A stretch of 64,000 nt of DNA from NCBI GenBank assembly GCA_036381595.1, contig DASVCN010000027.1:161541-225540 (forward strand), read 5' to 3'. The stretch comes from Trueperaceae bacterium (GTDB lineage Bacteria; Deinococcota; Deinococci; Deinococcales; Trueperaceae). The position numbers and the translations under genes are program-made. Below the pieces are notes generated by a model that worked only from the letters and a program-made list of their open reading frames with translations, was not told the DNA's origin and ran no database searches. Within the stretch, counting starts at the first letter, position 1, and each line of letters starts with the position of its first letter. This document shows positions 44,594 to 53,580 of the stretch, in pieces.

Positions 44594-46303
44594 ATGAACG
44601 AGTTCGCCCACTACCTCCACGAGCGGGGAGCCCATCAGCAGCTCTGGGACCTACTGCAAGGGCATGACTCGGCCGGAACGGAGCAGGAAGACTACCTGTT
44701 CTGGCGCCTAGCTTCGTCGGTGCGACTCGACCTCGAGCAGTCGGTGCGACACGAAGTCGAGGCGTATCTGGCCGAGAACGAGGCGCCTGACCTAAGGGCC
44801 CTCTACGCCTCCGTCTTTCTCGAGCCTGCCGCCGCCAGGAGCGAGATAACGAGGGCCTGTCGGTCAGAGCGGACTCCGCTCACCGTCTACCTCTACGGCC
44901 GGGTCCTGCCCAGGGCGCGAGACGGCGTACGAGTACTGGGCAAGGCCGTCAAACTGGCCGAAAGCAAGGGCCATCCCTATGAGGTGACGCGGGCGGCCGG
45001 TACCCTAACGGCGCGCCTCATCGACGCCGGTGAGTTCGTGGATGCGGTGCGCTGGGGCGAATGGGCTTTAGCGCAGTTCGATCGACTTGGGCTGAGCGAC
45101 CTACAGCGCCGCCTCTACATCCTCAACAACTGGGCCTACGCCAGGATCATGACGGGACAGACCGCCGGCCTCGAGGGGCTGCTTCGAGAGGCCCAGAGCC
45201 GCCTGGGCGAAGCTTTCAGCTCTCTAAAGTCGATGTTCCGCTCCACCCTGGCTGACTACCTCATGGCAACAGATCGTGTGAAAGAGGCTCTCGACCTGCT
45301 TGTCACCAATTTCGATATGGCCCCTCGAAAGATGAAGGGTATCCGGGGACTGAGCCTCGTCCGCGGCCTTTTCGAACTGGGTCGAGACGGAAGAAAGGAG
45401 GCGCTGGAAGTTGCCCGCGAAGCGTACTCTCTGACGCGACTCGATTCCTGGGAGTACCATAGGTCGGCAGTACTGGCGTTGGGGATGGCGCTGGCGTTCG
45501 AGGAACCGGCGAATGCAGTCGCCCATCTCGACAAGGTGCTTCAATTCGAAACCCTCACCCTACCCGCGCCTCAGATGGCGCAAGCCAGGCTCTACCTCGC
45601 TCTGGCGCGAGCCGGTCTCCCCGGCGGAGAAGCGAGTGCCGGCGACCGTGCGCTCTTCCGCAAGCTTTCCAAGACCGGCTTGAAATTGTTGTCGGGCCCC
45701 GAAAGCCACTTCGCTGACATCTGGGCTGACTACGCTGGTCGCCATCACGAACTCGAACTTCGTTTCCTGGGAGACCCGCAGGTGTTGGTCAAGGGCGCCA
45801 GGAAGGGAGTGGGAAGCAACTTCAAGAACATCCTCGCTCTGCTCGCCTATTACTCGGAAGGGTTGAGCGCCGACCGGCTCCTGACCGAGCTGGGTTGGAG
45901 CACCGTAGACAGGGAAAAAATCTACTCCTACCTATCCAAGCTTCGTAATGTCGTTCCGGTGTCGCCGCCGCCTTACCGGCTCGATATCGAGTGGCGAGCC
46001 GACTTCGTTGAGGTCGGCCGGTTGCTGGAAGGTGGTGGGTTACGCAAAGCGGTTCAGCTTTATCGCGGCCCGCTTCTGCCAGAATCGGATGCTCCCGGGA
46101 TCGAGGAAATCCGTAGCGAGCTCGACGAGAAACTGCGTCAGGCAGCACTCAAATCCGATGATGCCGAGGCGTGTTACGCCCTGGCCGGAATACTCGAGGA
46201 GGACCTGGAGCTGTGGGAACGCGCCGCCGACCTGCTCGATGAGAACGACCCCCGGATCCTGAAGGCCAGGACCCGGGTGTCGAGGTTGCAGCGAGAGTTC
46301 TAG
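44594..46303 (+). CDS. TPR / winged-helix / BTAD regulator (SARP-like)
   Basis: A 569-aa protein. Residues 1-380 are helical TPR-like repeats (e.g. YEVTRAAGTLTARLIDAGEF, LQRRLYILNNWAYARIMTGQ). Residues ~390-470 form a winged-helix DNA-binding module (LELRFLGDPQVLVKGARKGVGSNFKNILALLAYYSEGLSADRLLTEL). Residues ~480-569 form a short BTAD-type bundle. The order, TPR first and DNA-binding domain late, is the reverse of actinobacterial SARPs but common in deinococcal paralogues. The inducer and targets are unknown. A gene for a small secreted peptide is convergent and overlaps its stop. Confidence 0.78.
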   Translation: MNEFAHYLHERGAHQQLWDLLQGHDSAGTEQEDYLFWRLASSVRLDLEQSVRHEVEAYLAENEAPDLRALYASVFLEPAAARSEITRACRSERTPLTVYLYGRVLPRARDGVRVLGKAVKLAESKGHPYEVTRAAGTLTARLIDAGEFVDAVRWGEWALAQFDRLGLSDLQRRLYILNNWAYARIMTGQTAGLEGLLREAQSRLGEAFSSLKSMFRSTLADYLMATDRVKEALDLLVTNFDMAPRKMKGIRGLSLVRGLFELGRDGRKEALEVAREAYSLTRLDSWEYHRSAVLALGMALAFEEPANAVAHLDKVLQFETLTLPAPQMAQARLYLALARAGLPGGEASAGDRALFRKLSKTGLKLLSGPESHFADIWADYAGRHHELELRFLGDPQVLVKGARKGVGSNFKNILALLAYYSEGLSADRLLTELGWSTVDREKIYSYLSKLRNVVPVSPPPYRLDIEWRADFVEVGRLLEGGGLRKAVQLYRGPLLPESDAPGIEEIRSELDEKLRQAALKSDDAEACYALAGILEEDLELWERAADLLDENDPRILKARTRVSRLQREF

Positions 46304-46425
46304 CGGCTGGCGTGTGCCGGAATGGCTCTCACGGCGGAGTTGACGCCGGGATCGGTCACCCTCTCCGGGTCGGCGAAGGCGAAGGATAGGCTCAGCACGA
46401 GTAACAGCAACAGCAGCTTCTTCAT
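46300..46425 (-). CDS. Short secreted peptide precursor (41 aa)
   Basis: The start ATG has a strong AAAGGAG at good distance. The product has a textbook signal peptide (MKKLLLLLLVLSLSFAFA, cleavage about residue 18). The mature peptide of 23 residues begins DPERVTDP and ends RAIPAHASR. An in-frame GTG at 46467, with its own AGGAGG, would add 14 residues. The stop overlaps the end of the TPR regulator gene. No known toxin or pheromone family matches. A signalling role linked to the regulator is speculation. Confidence 0.65.
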   Translation of the reverse strand: MKKLLLLLLVLSLSFAFADPERVTDPGVNSAVRAIPAHASR

Positions 46426-46667
46426 ATCGGGATCTCCTTTGAAGGTTTCGCTGCGCAGCCCCGTCACGGTAGCCTCCTCACCCTGAAAGTTCCCGCGGGT
46501 CTTGAGGCGAAAGACTAGCGGGTGTCGGCAGGGTGGGATGGAGTATGAGCGCGTTTTGGTCTGGTCACGTCGAGGGTGGCCTGGAATTCGAGGGACCTAC
46601 TGTTCAGCCGGGCCGAGCTGCTACCGCCCCTGGTCTCATTCCGACCTGCATCCACGCCAGTGCGTCT

Positions 46668-47384
46668 TCAGGCGATGAGGAGTAGGGCCGCGTAGCCTCC
46701 GGCGCCAAGGGCGAAGGCCCAGAAGCGACTGTGCCGCTCCTCCGGCAGTTCTTCGCTCAACACGTTGAGCACAATGCCTCCAGCCAGGAAAGCGAACAGG
46801 GCCGTGACGACCCCCTTGGGGAACGCTATCGATTCGCCCAGCGCCCAGCCTGCCACGACCGCGGTAGCCAGAATCCAACGACCCTTCGTGTGGTAGTCGG
46901 TCTTGTGATCTTCCCTTAGGCCGAAGTCGTTGACGATGAAATGCAAGGCCATCGCCACCACGAACCATAAAAGGCTTCCGAAGCCGGACTCTTCGCGATG
47001 GACGAGCAGATAGCCCACGATCAGGTTGTAGAGCGCGAACGACGCGATGTGAAGCCAGAAGGCGGTAGCCGGCCGGCCACTCAGAGCCGTCGTTTCGTTG
47101 CTACGGCTGGTCCTTACCAGTTTTTTCATTCCGTAGAAGAAAGCGAGTCCGACAAGCCCGACGAGGTACAGAAGTTGCTCTACGGCCGGCAGGAATCGAT
47201 CTGGCGATTCGACGCCTCGGTTCAGCTCGGGAAGGAGGTGCAGGAAGACGTAGGCGACCGAGACGCCACCCGCCACGGACAACCAACGGTTGCGCGGAAC
47301 GCCTTCGAGGAAGCGGAGCAGACCCGAGAAGACGTGTATCAGGGCCAGGAGGAGAGCCGTTGAGAAGGTGAGCAGCTGCATCAC
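46668..47384 (-). CDS. ZIP-like polytopic membrane protein
   Basis: A 238-aa protein with about eight TM segments. SVAGGVSVAYVFLHLLPEL, HFIVNDFGLREDHKTDYH and ALFAFLAGGIVLNVLSEELPEE resemble the His/Glu-bearing helices of ZIP metal transporters. It is shorter and more divergent than usual ZIPs, so transport of metal is only suggested. The GTG start (or ATG at 47381) lies 8 bp after the livF stop, which places it at the end of the liv operon. Confidence 0.65.
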   Translation of the reverse strand: MMQLLTFSTALLLALIHVFSGLLRFLEGVPRNRWLSVAGGVSVAYVFLHLLPELNRGVESPDRFLPAVEQLLYLVGLVGLAFFYGMKKLVRTSRSNETTALSGRPATAFWLHIASFALYNLIVGYLLVHREESGFGSLLWFVVAMALHFIVNDFGLREDHKTDYHTKGRWILATAVVAGWALGESIAFPKGVVTALFAFLAGGIVLNVLSEELPEERHSRFWAFALGAGGYAALLLIA

Positions 47385-47392
47385 TGTGAGGC

Positions 47393-48127
47393 TCAGATCC
47401 CCAGGTACGCCCGCTTCACCTCGGCGTTGCCCATCAGTTCGCTGGAGGTCCCTTGGATCACCAGCTTGCCGTTCTCCAGCACGTATGCGCGGTCCGAGAT
47501 CCTCAGCACCTGCATCACGTTCTGCTCCACCAGCAGGATGGCCAGTCCGCTGTCGGCAACCGTGCGGATGACCTGCATCACGTCTTGTACGAGCCTGGGC
47601 GCGAGGCCAAGCGAGGGCTCGTCCATGATCAGCATCTTGGGCCCAAGCATGAGAGCGCGGGCGACGGCGACCATCTGCTGCTGACCGCCGGAGAGCGCCC
47701 CGGCGGCTTGTCTGCGTTTCCCGGCGAGGTCGGGGAAGAGGTCGTAGACCCTCCGCAGGTTCTCCTCCCGCCGTTCCCTGGCGCTGGGCAGGAAGGCGCC
47801 CAGCTTCAGGTTCTCCTCGACCGACATGTCGGGGAAGAGTTGTCTGCCCATCGGCACGTGCGCCAATCCGAGCTCTGCCATCTGGTGCGGCTTCCTGCCG
47901 TTCACCTGCTGGCCGTCGAAGACGATCTCACCAGCCCAGGGAGCGATCATCCCCGATACCGCCCTCAGGATCGTCGACTTGCCCGAACCGTTGCCCCCCA
48001 CCAGCCCCACCAGCTCGTGACTGCCCACGACCAGCGAGACGTCGTGCACGACCTCGAGGCGGTCGTAGCCAAGGTCGACGTTGCGCACCTCCAAGAGGGG
48101 AGTGTTCGATTCGGTCTGATCAGCCAT
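47393..48127 (-). CDS. livF: Branched-chain amino-acid ABC transporter ATPase LivF
   Basis: A 244-aa ABC ATPase. Walker A GLVGGNGSGKST, signature ALSGGQQQMVAVARALM, Walker B LLIMDEPSLGLAP and the H-loop VEQNVMQ are complete. The C-terminus is the LivF-type NAEVKRAYLGI. It overlaps livG by 8 bases. Confidence 0.92.
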   Translation of the reverse strand: MADQTESNTPLLEVRNVDLGYDRLEVVHDVSLVVGSHELVGLVGGNGSGKSTILRAVSGMIAPWAGEIVFDGQQVNGRKPHQMAELGLAHVPMGRQLFPDMSVEENLKLGAFLPSARERREENLRRVYDLFPDLAGKRRQAAGALSGGQQQMVAVARALMLGPKMLIMDEPSLGLAPRLVQDVMQVIRTVADSGLAILLVEQNVMQVLRISDRAYVLENGKLVIQGTSSELMGNAEVKRAYLGI

Positions 48128-48848
48128 CGGTTTCCACGCTTCCCAGGTACGCCTCGATCACTTCGGGGTCCGAGGTGACGGCCTCGGGGGTACCCGACGC
48201 GATCCTGTTGCCCGAGGCGAGGACCAGCACCTCGCCGCACAGTTCGACGATCGCCTTCATGATGTGCTCGACCATCACTATGGCGATGCCGGTGCTCGAG
48301 AGGTGGCGAACGAAGTCGATCATCGCCGCGAGGGCGGGCGGGTTGAGTCCGGCCATCGTCTCGTCGAGGAACAACACCTTCGGCTGGACGGCCAGCGCCT
48401 TGGCGAGCTCGAGCCGGCGTCTTCGGGCGAGGTTGAGGTCGGCCGCCGGTTGAAGCGCTCGGTCCGACAGTCCAGCGGCGTCGAGAGCGTTCCAGGCGCT
48501 CCTCTCGGCATCCTTTCGCCTCGACGTGCCCAGGAAGGCGGGGATGAGGACGTTCTCGAACACGGTAAGCTCCTCGAAAGGCCGGTCTATCTGGAAGGTC
48601 CGGCCCATCCCCATCCTCGTGCGAAGGTAGGGCGGAGCCTTGGTGACGTCCTTACCCAGGAAGTTCACACGGCCGTCGGTCGGGATGACGAAGCCGGTGA
48701 GGGCGTTGAAGAGGGTCGTCTTGCCGGCGCCGTTGGGGCCGATCAGGCCGAGTATCTCGCCCGATCGCACGCTCAGAGAGACGTTGTCGACAGCGACGTT
48801 GCCTCCGAAGCGGACCGTGACGTTCTCAGCCTCGAGAATCGCCGGCAT
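48120..48848 (-). CDS. livG: Branched-chain amino-acid ABC transporter ATPase LivG
   Basis: A 242-aa ABC ATPase. Walker A GLIGPNGAGKTT, the LivG-type GMGRTFQIDRPFEELTVFENV segment, Walker B VLFLDETMAGL and H-loop VEHIMK are present. The signature is degenerate (LNLARRRRLELAKAL), as in many LivG proteins. The ATG at 48848 with AGGAGG at 5-nt spacing is chosen. It starts inside the end of livM. Confidence 0.92.
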   Translation of the reverse strand: MPAILEAENVTVRFGGNVAVDNVSLSVRSGEILGLIGPNGAGKTTLFNALTGFVIPTDGRVNFLGKDVTKAPPYLRTRMGMGRTFQIDRPFEELTVFENVLIPAFLGTSRRKDAERSAWNALDAAGLSDRALQPAADLNLARRRRLELAKALAVQPKVLFLDETMAGLNPPALAAMIDFVRHLSSTGIAIVMVEHIMKAIVELCGEVLVLASGNRIASGTPEAVTSDPEVIEAYLGSVETDG

Positions 48849-49836
48849 AGCGCCTCCTGACTGCCGCTCGGGCCAGTTCGCCCAGCATGCCCCGCGGAGC
48901 GAACAGCACCACGACCAGGATGAGCACCCCGTAGATGAGCAGGTTCGCCTGGTCGAAGACGCCGCGGAACATCTCGCGGGAGAGGACCAGCAGTAGCGCG
49001 CCTGCGAACGGACCCCAGATCGTGCCACGTCCGCCGATGATCGCGGTGAGCGCGATCTGCACCGAAAGCGGCAGGAAGAAGATGTCGTGCGGCTCCAGGA
49101 ACGACAGGTACACGGCGTAGAAGGCGCCACCCAGGCCGGTCAACGCTCCCGAGAGGGCGAAAGCGGTGAGCTTCACCCGTTGCGGGTTGATGCCGGCGGC
49201 CTGCGCCGCCTCCTCGTCCTCCCGAACCGCCCGCATCCGGTAACCAAGCCGGCCTCGTGAGACGAACAGGGTGACGCAGAGAACGAGCGCGAAGAAGAAC
49301 AGCGCCATGAAGAGCTGAGTGGACCGTTCGAAAACGTCGAGCCCCAGGAGCCGCGGGATGCTGAAGATGAAGATCCCCTGTGCGCCCCCGGTGAGCCAGG
49401 TCTCGTTGATAGCAACGAGCCGCAGTATCTCGGCTACGGCGATGGTCGACAGCACGAAATAGGAGCCTCTGAGCCGGAAGGTCATGGCCCCCCAGCCCAG
49501 GGCCAGCAGTGCGCAGAAGAGGGCGCCGATCGGCACGCTCACCCAGAGCCCAAGGTCGAGCCGCTGAGCGAACAGCGCTACCGTATAGGCGCCCAGTCCC
49601 ACGAACGCGGCGTGGCCCAGGCTAACCTGGCCGGTCCAGCCTCCCAGAAGGTCCCAGGAGGTAGCCCAACCGGCATAGAGGAGCACGTTGATGGCGATTA
49701 CGATCGCGGCGCCGGAGACCCGCGGGACGACGAGGGCGACGGCGACGAGCAGGAGCAGCAGAGCCACGAGATGCCAGGTCGTGCGGTCGCGCGGCGCGGT
49801 CCTGCCTTGCGAGGACGTTCGCTTCTCGGAGATCAA
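48826..49836 (-). CDS. livM: Branched-chain amino-acid ABC permease LivM
   Basis: A 336-aa permease with about nine TM segments. GWTGQVSLGHAAFVGLGAYT near residue 65 and the coupling region RVKLTAFALSGALTGLGGAFYAVYLSF are LivM hallmarks. The C-terminus overlaps the livG start by 23 bases. Confidence 0.92.
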   Translation of the reverse strand: MISEKRTSSQGRTAPRDRTTWHLVALLLLLVAVALVVPRVSGAAIVIAINVLLYAGWATSWDLLGGWTGQVSLGHAAFVGLGAYTVALFAQRLDLGLWVSVPIGALFCALLALGWGAMTFRLRGSYFVLSTIAVAEILRLVAINETWLTGGAQGIFIFSIPRLLGLDVFERSTQLFMALFFFALVLCVTLFVSRGRLGYRMRAVREDEEAAQAAGINPQRVKLTAFALSGALTGLGGAFYAVYLSFLEPHDIFFLPLSVQIALTAIIGGRGTIWGPFAGALLLVLSREMFRGVFDQANLLIYGVLILVVVLFAPRGMLGELARAAVRRRYAGDSRG

Positions 49837-49870
49837 GTCCCACCTCGCGGCGTGGTTCCCTTCGAAAGGT

Positions 49871-50752
49871 TCAAACCCGCTTCACCGTCCGCCCGAAAAG
49901 CCCCTGGGGACGCAGCAGCAGTACCGCCAGGAAAGCGATCAGGCCATAGGTGTCGCGGTAGCCGTTGGATATATAGGAGGCTCCGAACACCTCGACCACG
50001 CCCAGCAGCAGGCCCCCTCCGATGGCGCCCCAGACAGAGCCGAGTCCGCCCAGGACCGTTACGACGAACGCCTTGAGGGTGAACACCGGCCCCGTGATCA
50101 CCGGCGTCACCGAGATCTGCGGGATGAGCAGGATGCCGGCCGTCATCGCCAGCACCAGGCCGGTGGCGAACACGAGACCGTGGATGCGGAGGGTGTTTAT
50201 GCCCACCAGCTCGGCCCCGAGGCGATTCTGAGAGGTAGCCCGAACCGCCCGGCCAGTTTCGGTCCTGGTGAGGAAGAGCCAGAGGGCTACGATCACGACG
50301 ATGATTATCGCCATGGCAGCCAGCTGGATGACCGACAGGGTGATGCCGCCGAACTCGACCGTGGCCGTGCCGTAGGGAACGAAGACCGACTTCGGCTCGG
50401 CGCCGAAGATCAGCTGAAGTGTGTTCTGGATGATCAGGGCGAGGCCGAGGGTAGCCAGCAGCGTGGACTCGGGCGGAGCGTCGACGAGTCTGGCCAGGAT
50501 CGTCCGCTCGAGCAGCAGCCCCAGGAGGAAGCCGAGGGGAAGCGCGATGAGGGCGCCAAGGTAGGGATCGATCCCCAGACCGCCGTAGAGTGCGATGGCG
50601 GCGTACATACCGATCACTACGAAGCCGCCGTGGGCGAAGTTGATGATCCGGAGCACACCGAATATGAGCGACAGGCCGATGCCCACGAGCGCGTACACGC
50701 CCCCTATTAGCAGCCCGCCTGCCAGGTTCTGAAGGAAGATAGTCAGGTCCAT
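49871..50752 (-). CDS. livH: Branched-chain amino-acid ABC permease LivH
   Basis: A 293-aa permease beginning MDLTIFLQNLAGGLLIGGVYALVGIGLSLIFGVLRIINFAHGG, the invariant LivH N-terminus. The segment GLGSVWGAIGGGLLLGVVE near the C-terminus is typical. The ATG at 50752 is used because the extra 11 residues of the longer frame are not conserved. Confidence 0.92.
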   Translation of the reverse strand: MDLTIFLQNLAGGLLIGGVYALVGIGLSLIFGVLRIINFAHGGFVVIGMYAAIALYGGLGIDPYLGALIALPLGFLLGLLLERTILARLVDAPPESTLLATLGLALIIQNTLQLIFGAEPKSVFVPYGTATVEFGGITLSVIQLAAMAIIIVVIVALWLFLTRTETGRAVRATSQNRLGAELVGINTLRIHGLVFATGLVLAMTAGILLIPQISVTPVITGPVFTLKAFVVTVLGGLGSVWGAIGGGLLLGVVEVFGASYISNGYRDTYGLIAFLAVLLLRPQGLFGRTVKRV

Positions 50753-50809
50753 GGTGAAACCCGGGAGGGGGCTCGAATGCCCCACCCCCGGGTAGTAGTC
50801 CTCAGACTA

Positions 50810-52006
50810 TCAGCGCTCTGACCAGGCGGGCGTCGGGAAGATCAGATTCTCGGCAAGCTCCTCGCCGGGGAAGACGGTCACGAACTGGCCGTCCTGAACC
50901 TGCTGCGCGACCATCAGGATCGGGTTCTGGTTCTGGTAACCATCGAAATCCTCGAAGCGGATGGGTCCGTACGGCGTCTCCTCGATGTTGGTCGCCTCGA
51001 GTGCCGCCTGAACGTCTTCAGGTGAGAAGCTCTCGGCCCGGCTGAGGGCGTCGACGGCGGTAATCAAGCCGGCGTAGGCCTGAGCAGCGTGATAGGAGGG
51101 TTCGACGCCGCCAAGCTCCTCGGTGAGACGCTCGAACAGTTCCGCGGCGCCCTCGTAGACGACGTCCTCGGTCCAGGCGGTCGCGGTCACCACGTACTCG
51201 GCGGCAGGGCCCGCGTCGGTGATGAAGCCGGGCAGGGCGAAGCCGGCCGCGGCACCGGCGAAGAGGTCGGCGTCGAGCCCGACCTCGTTGGCCTGGCGCA
51301 TGATCGCCACCGAGTCCTCGGCGTACGAGACCATGAACACCACGTCGGGCTCCTGAGAGCGGAAGCGGTTGAGGACCGGGCGGAAGTCGGTGACGCCACG
51401 GTCGTAGCTCTCGTTGGCGACGATCTCGTAACCGCGGTCGGCAGCCTGTTCCTCGGCAGCGGTCGCCACCGCCTGCTCGAAGTTTCCGTTGCCGGCTATC
51501 ACCGCGATCTTCTCGATGTCGGCACCCTGTTCATTGAGGTAATCGAACAGGTCGAACAGCACCTGGCTGTAGGCGTTGGCCGGCTGGTTGAGGCGGAAGA
51601 CCCACTCCGAGCCGGGCATGGTGATGTTGTCGGCCGAGGAGGTGTAGACCAGGAACGGCCTCTCGGAGCGGGTGAAGAACTGAGCCAGCGGGTTGGTGAT
51701 CGAGGAGGAGTAAGCGCCCATAACCAGCGGCACACCAGCGTCGATGAGCTGCTGAGCGGCGGTGAGGGCCACGCTCACTTCGCTGGTGTCGTCCTGGATG
51801 TTCAGGACCACTTCCCGGCCGTTGATCCCGCCGGCGGCGTTTATGTCCTCCAACGCGACGGCGAAACCGGCCTGGTGCTGCTCGCCGAACTCGGCGAATC
51901 GACCGGTGAGACTGGTGATGACACCGATCTCCACCGGACCTTCAGACTGAGCCCAGGCGACGGACGAGGCCAGCAGTAAGACGATCAACATCACTAATCG
52001 CTTCAT
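50810..52006 (-). CDS. livK: Branched-chain amino-acid-type substrate-binding protein
   Basis: A 398-aa exported periplasmic-binding protein (Peripla_BP_6). The signal peptide LVMLIVLLLASSVAWAQ is followed by VEIGVITSLTGRFAEFGEQHQAGFAVALEDINAAGGINGREV. The ATG at 52006 has GGGAGGAA upstream. It is the first gene of the liv operon; the ligand could be an amino acid or amide. Confidence 0.9.
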   Translation of the reverse strand: MKRLVMLIVLLLASSVAWAQSEGPVEIGVITSLTGRFAEFGEQHQAGFAVALEDINAAGGINGREVVLNIQDDTSEVSVALTAAQQLIDAGVPLVMGAYSSSITNPLAQFFTRSERPFLVYTSSADNITMPGSEWVFRLNQPANAYSQVLFDLFDYLNEQGADIEKIAVIAGNGNFEQAVATAAEEQAADRGYEIVANESYDRGVTDFRPVLNRFRSQEPDVVFMVSYAEDSVAIMRQANEVGLDADLFAGAAAGFALPGFITDAGPAAEYVVTATAWTEDVVYEGAAELFERLTEELGGVEPSYHAAQAYAGLITAVDALSRAESFSPEDVQAALEATNIEETPYGPIRFEDFDGYQNQNPILMVAQQVQDGQFVTVFPGEELAENLIFPTPAWSER

Positions 52007-52190
52007 GGATTCCTCCCGAATGAGCTGCGTGCCAGATTGTTCTGCTAGGCTTCTGAAGCGTAGCAAATGCCGTCTGGGAGCGTCAAGGAGACGGTTCGCG
52101 GGCACTTCTCGGTCCACTCCGGGTAGATGTGCCCGGCCCGCCTGTAAACTCATCGGTAGTCGTATTTGGCGTGTCGGAAGAGAGGCAACG

Positions 52191-52586
52191 ATGAGCTCCT
52201 GGGCAAACGGCATCCCCGCGATCACCCTGTTCGTGCCCGACCTCGCGGCGGCGAAGCGCTTCTATGGGGACGTGTTCGAGCTTCCCGTCCACTTCGAGGA
52301 CCCGCATTCGGCCGTCTTCATGTTCGGTGACACCCTGATCAACCTGCTCGCGGAAGAGGCCGCGCCCGAGCTGGTCGATCCGGTGCGGGTCGCCCCCTTG
52401 GAAACCGGGGTCAGGGCGCAGTTGACGATCCAGGTGCCCGACGTCGATGAGGTGTGCGCGAAGCTCGAAGGGAAGGGCGTGAGCCTGTCGAACGGGCCTG
52501 TGAACCGCCCCTGGGGGATACGTACCGCCACCTTCCGCGACCCCGGCGGCCACCTCTGGGAAGTGGCCGGACCTATACTGACGTAG
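52191..52586 (+). CDS. VOC (glyoxalase-like) family protein
   Basis: A 131-aa single VOC domain: AITLFVPDLAAAKRFYGDVFELPVHFED, MFGDTLINLL, and WGIRTATFRDPGGHLWEVAG at the C-terminus. Metal-binding residues are suggested by the paired beta-alpha-beta-beta-beta modules, but no substrate can be assigned. GGAAGAGAGG precedes the ATG. Confidence 0.82.
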   Translation: MSSWANGIPAITLFVPDLAAAKRFYGDVFELPVHFEDPHSAVFMFGDTLINLLAEEAAPELVDPVRVAPLETGVRAQLTIQVPDVDEVCAKLEGKGVSLSNGPVNRPWGIRTATFRDPGGHLWEVAGPILT

Positions 52587-52693
52587 CGGGGTCGCAGCCG
52601 CCCGGAAGCCGGCCGCGGTCAGGCCGCGGATCGGGCCGGGCCAGGTCCATTATGTGGCCGATCGGGCTTCGCGGAGAAGCCGGCGCCCCGCGA

Positions 52694-52699
52694 TATACT
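52694..52699 (+). promoter_or_regulatory. -10 hexamer TATACT, leaderless arrangement
   Basis: TATACT is followed by 7 nt and then the ATG of the small membrane protein at 52707. Confidence 0.6.
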
Positions 52700-52706
52700 C
52701 GGGCCG

Positions 52707-53069
52707 ATGAACTTCCTCCTGCGCGTGGTTCTCAACGCCGTCGCCCTGTGGGTAACCGCCGAACTGGCCCTGGGCATCAGCTTCAGCCGGACCGGCCTGG
52801 CCGAAGTACTGCTGACCGCCCTCGTCCTGGGGCTCGTCAACACCCTCGTGCGGCCGGTGATGATCATCCTCACCCTCCCGCTCACTCTGGCGACGATGGG
52901 ACTCTTCCTTCTTGTGGTCAACGCCCTGGCTCTGATGCTGGTCGCCGGCCTCACGCCGCTGGTGGTTCACGGTTTCGGCGGCGCGATACTAGGCGCACTG
53001 GTGCTCACCATCATCAGCTGGGCTCTGGCTCGGCTCTCTGGCGGCAAGAGCCGTCGCCTCTGGGTGTGA
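52707..53069 (+). CDS. Phage-holin-family-like (PF04020) membrane protein
   Basis: A 120-aa protein with four TM segments: VVLNAVALWVTAELALGISF, LLTALVLGLVNTLVRPVMIILTLPLTLATMGLFLLVVNALALMLVAGL, and a last helix ILGALVLTIISWALARL. The NTLVRPVMIILTLPLT motif is the hallmark of this common family, which despite its name is widespread outside phages. Its function is unknown. Confidence 0.82.
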   Translation: MNFLLRVVLNAVALWVTAELALGISFSRTGLAEVLLTALVLGLVNTLVRPVMIILTLPLTLATMGLFLLVVNALALMLVAGLTPLVVHGFGGAILGALVLTIISWALARLSGGKSRRLWV

Positions 53070-53080
53070 GCTGCCGCCGC

Positions 53081-53100
53081 CCGGCGCCGCTGAGCGCCGG
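53081..53100. terminator. Stem-loop between convergent genes
   Basis: ccggcgc/gcgccgg with a 6-nt loop, between the holin-like gene (+) and the HNH gene (-). No U-tract is present. Confidence 0.4.
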
Positions 53101-53127
53101 TGGAAGCCGGGAACTCAGGCTCGTCTG

Positions 53128-53580
53128 CTAGCCGCCGTTGGGCAGGTACTTCTCCCAGATCGGGTCGATGTTGGGCAACAAGCCGTAGGCGGCCGAGAAG
53201 ATGAACCGTGGCGCGCGCGGCTTACGGTTGAGGTTCATGCCGGCTTCATCGGGGGTCCGGTCACGCTTCTTGGCGTTGCAGCGCCGACAGCAGGCGACGA
53301 CGTTCTCCCAGCTGGTGCCGCCGCCCCGACTCCGCGGGAGCACGTGGTCGAGGGTAAGGTCGTTCGACCGGGCGCCGCAGTACTGGCAGGCGTGATCGTC
53401 GCGGCGGAAGACGTTCTTGCGGTTGAAGGCGACCCGTTGCCGGTGCGGCCGCCGGATGTACCTCTTGAGGCGGATGACGCTGGGGACGGGGAAGACGGAA
53501 GTGGGTGCCCGGAGGACCTGGTCGCTGTCCTCCACCCGTTCCGCCGCCTCGTGCATGAGCAGCGACACGGCCCTCTTCAC
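53128..53580 (-). CDS. HNH endonuclease family protein
   Basis: A small HNH nuclease: CQYCGARSNDLTLDHVLPRSRGGGTSWENVVACCRRCNAKKRDRTP contains both CxxC zinc pairs and the catalytic His. The first canonical start is the GTG at 53580, but the family N-terminus LNSARVLILNASYEPLHVCS reads in frame upstream to a stop at 53733. A perfect TAGGAGG (53727-53733) and TATACT lie upstream, yet there is no ATG, GTG or TTG between. A non-standard start (e.g. CTG at 53706 or ACG at 53724) or a base error is likely. Confidence 0.85.
   Translation of the reverse strand: MKRAVSLLMHEAAERVEDSDQVLRAPTSVFPVPSVIRLKRYIRRPHRQRVAFNRKNVFRRDDHACQYCGARSNDLTLDHVLPRSRGGGTSWENVVACCRRCNAKKRDRTPDEAGMNLNRKPRAPRFIFSAAYGLLPNIDPIWEKYLPNGG

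Noticed and set aside
52707..53069. Prophage holin
   Set aside because: The family name includes phage holin, but there are no phage genes around it and the family is widespread in chromosomes.
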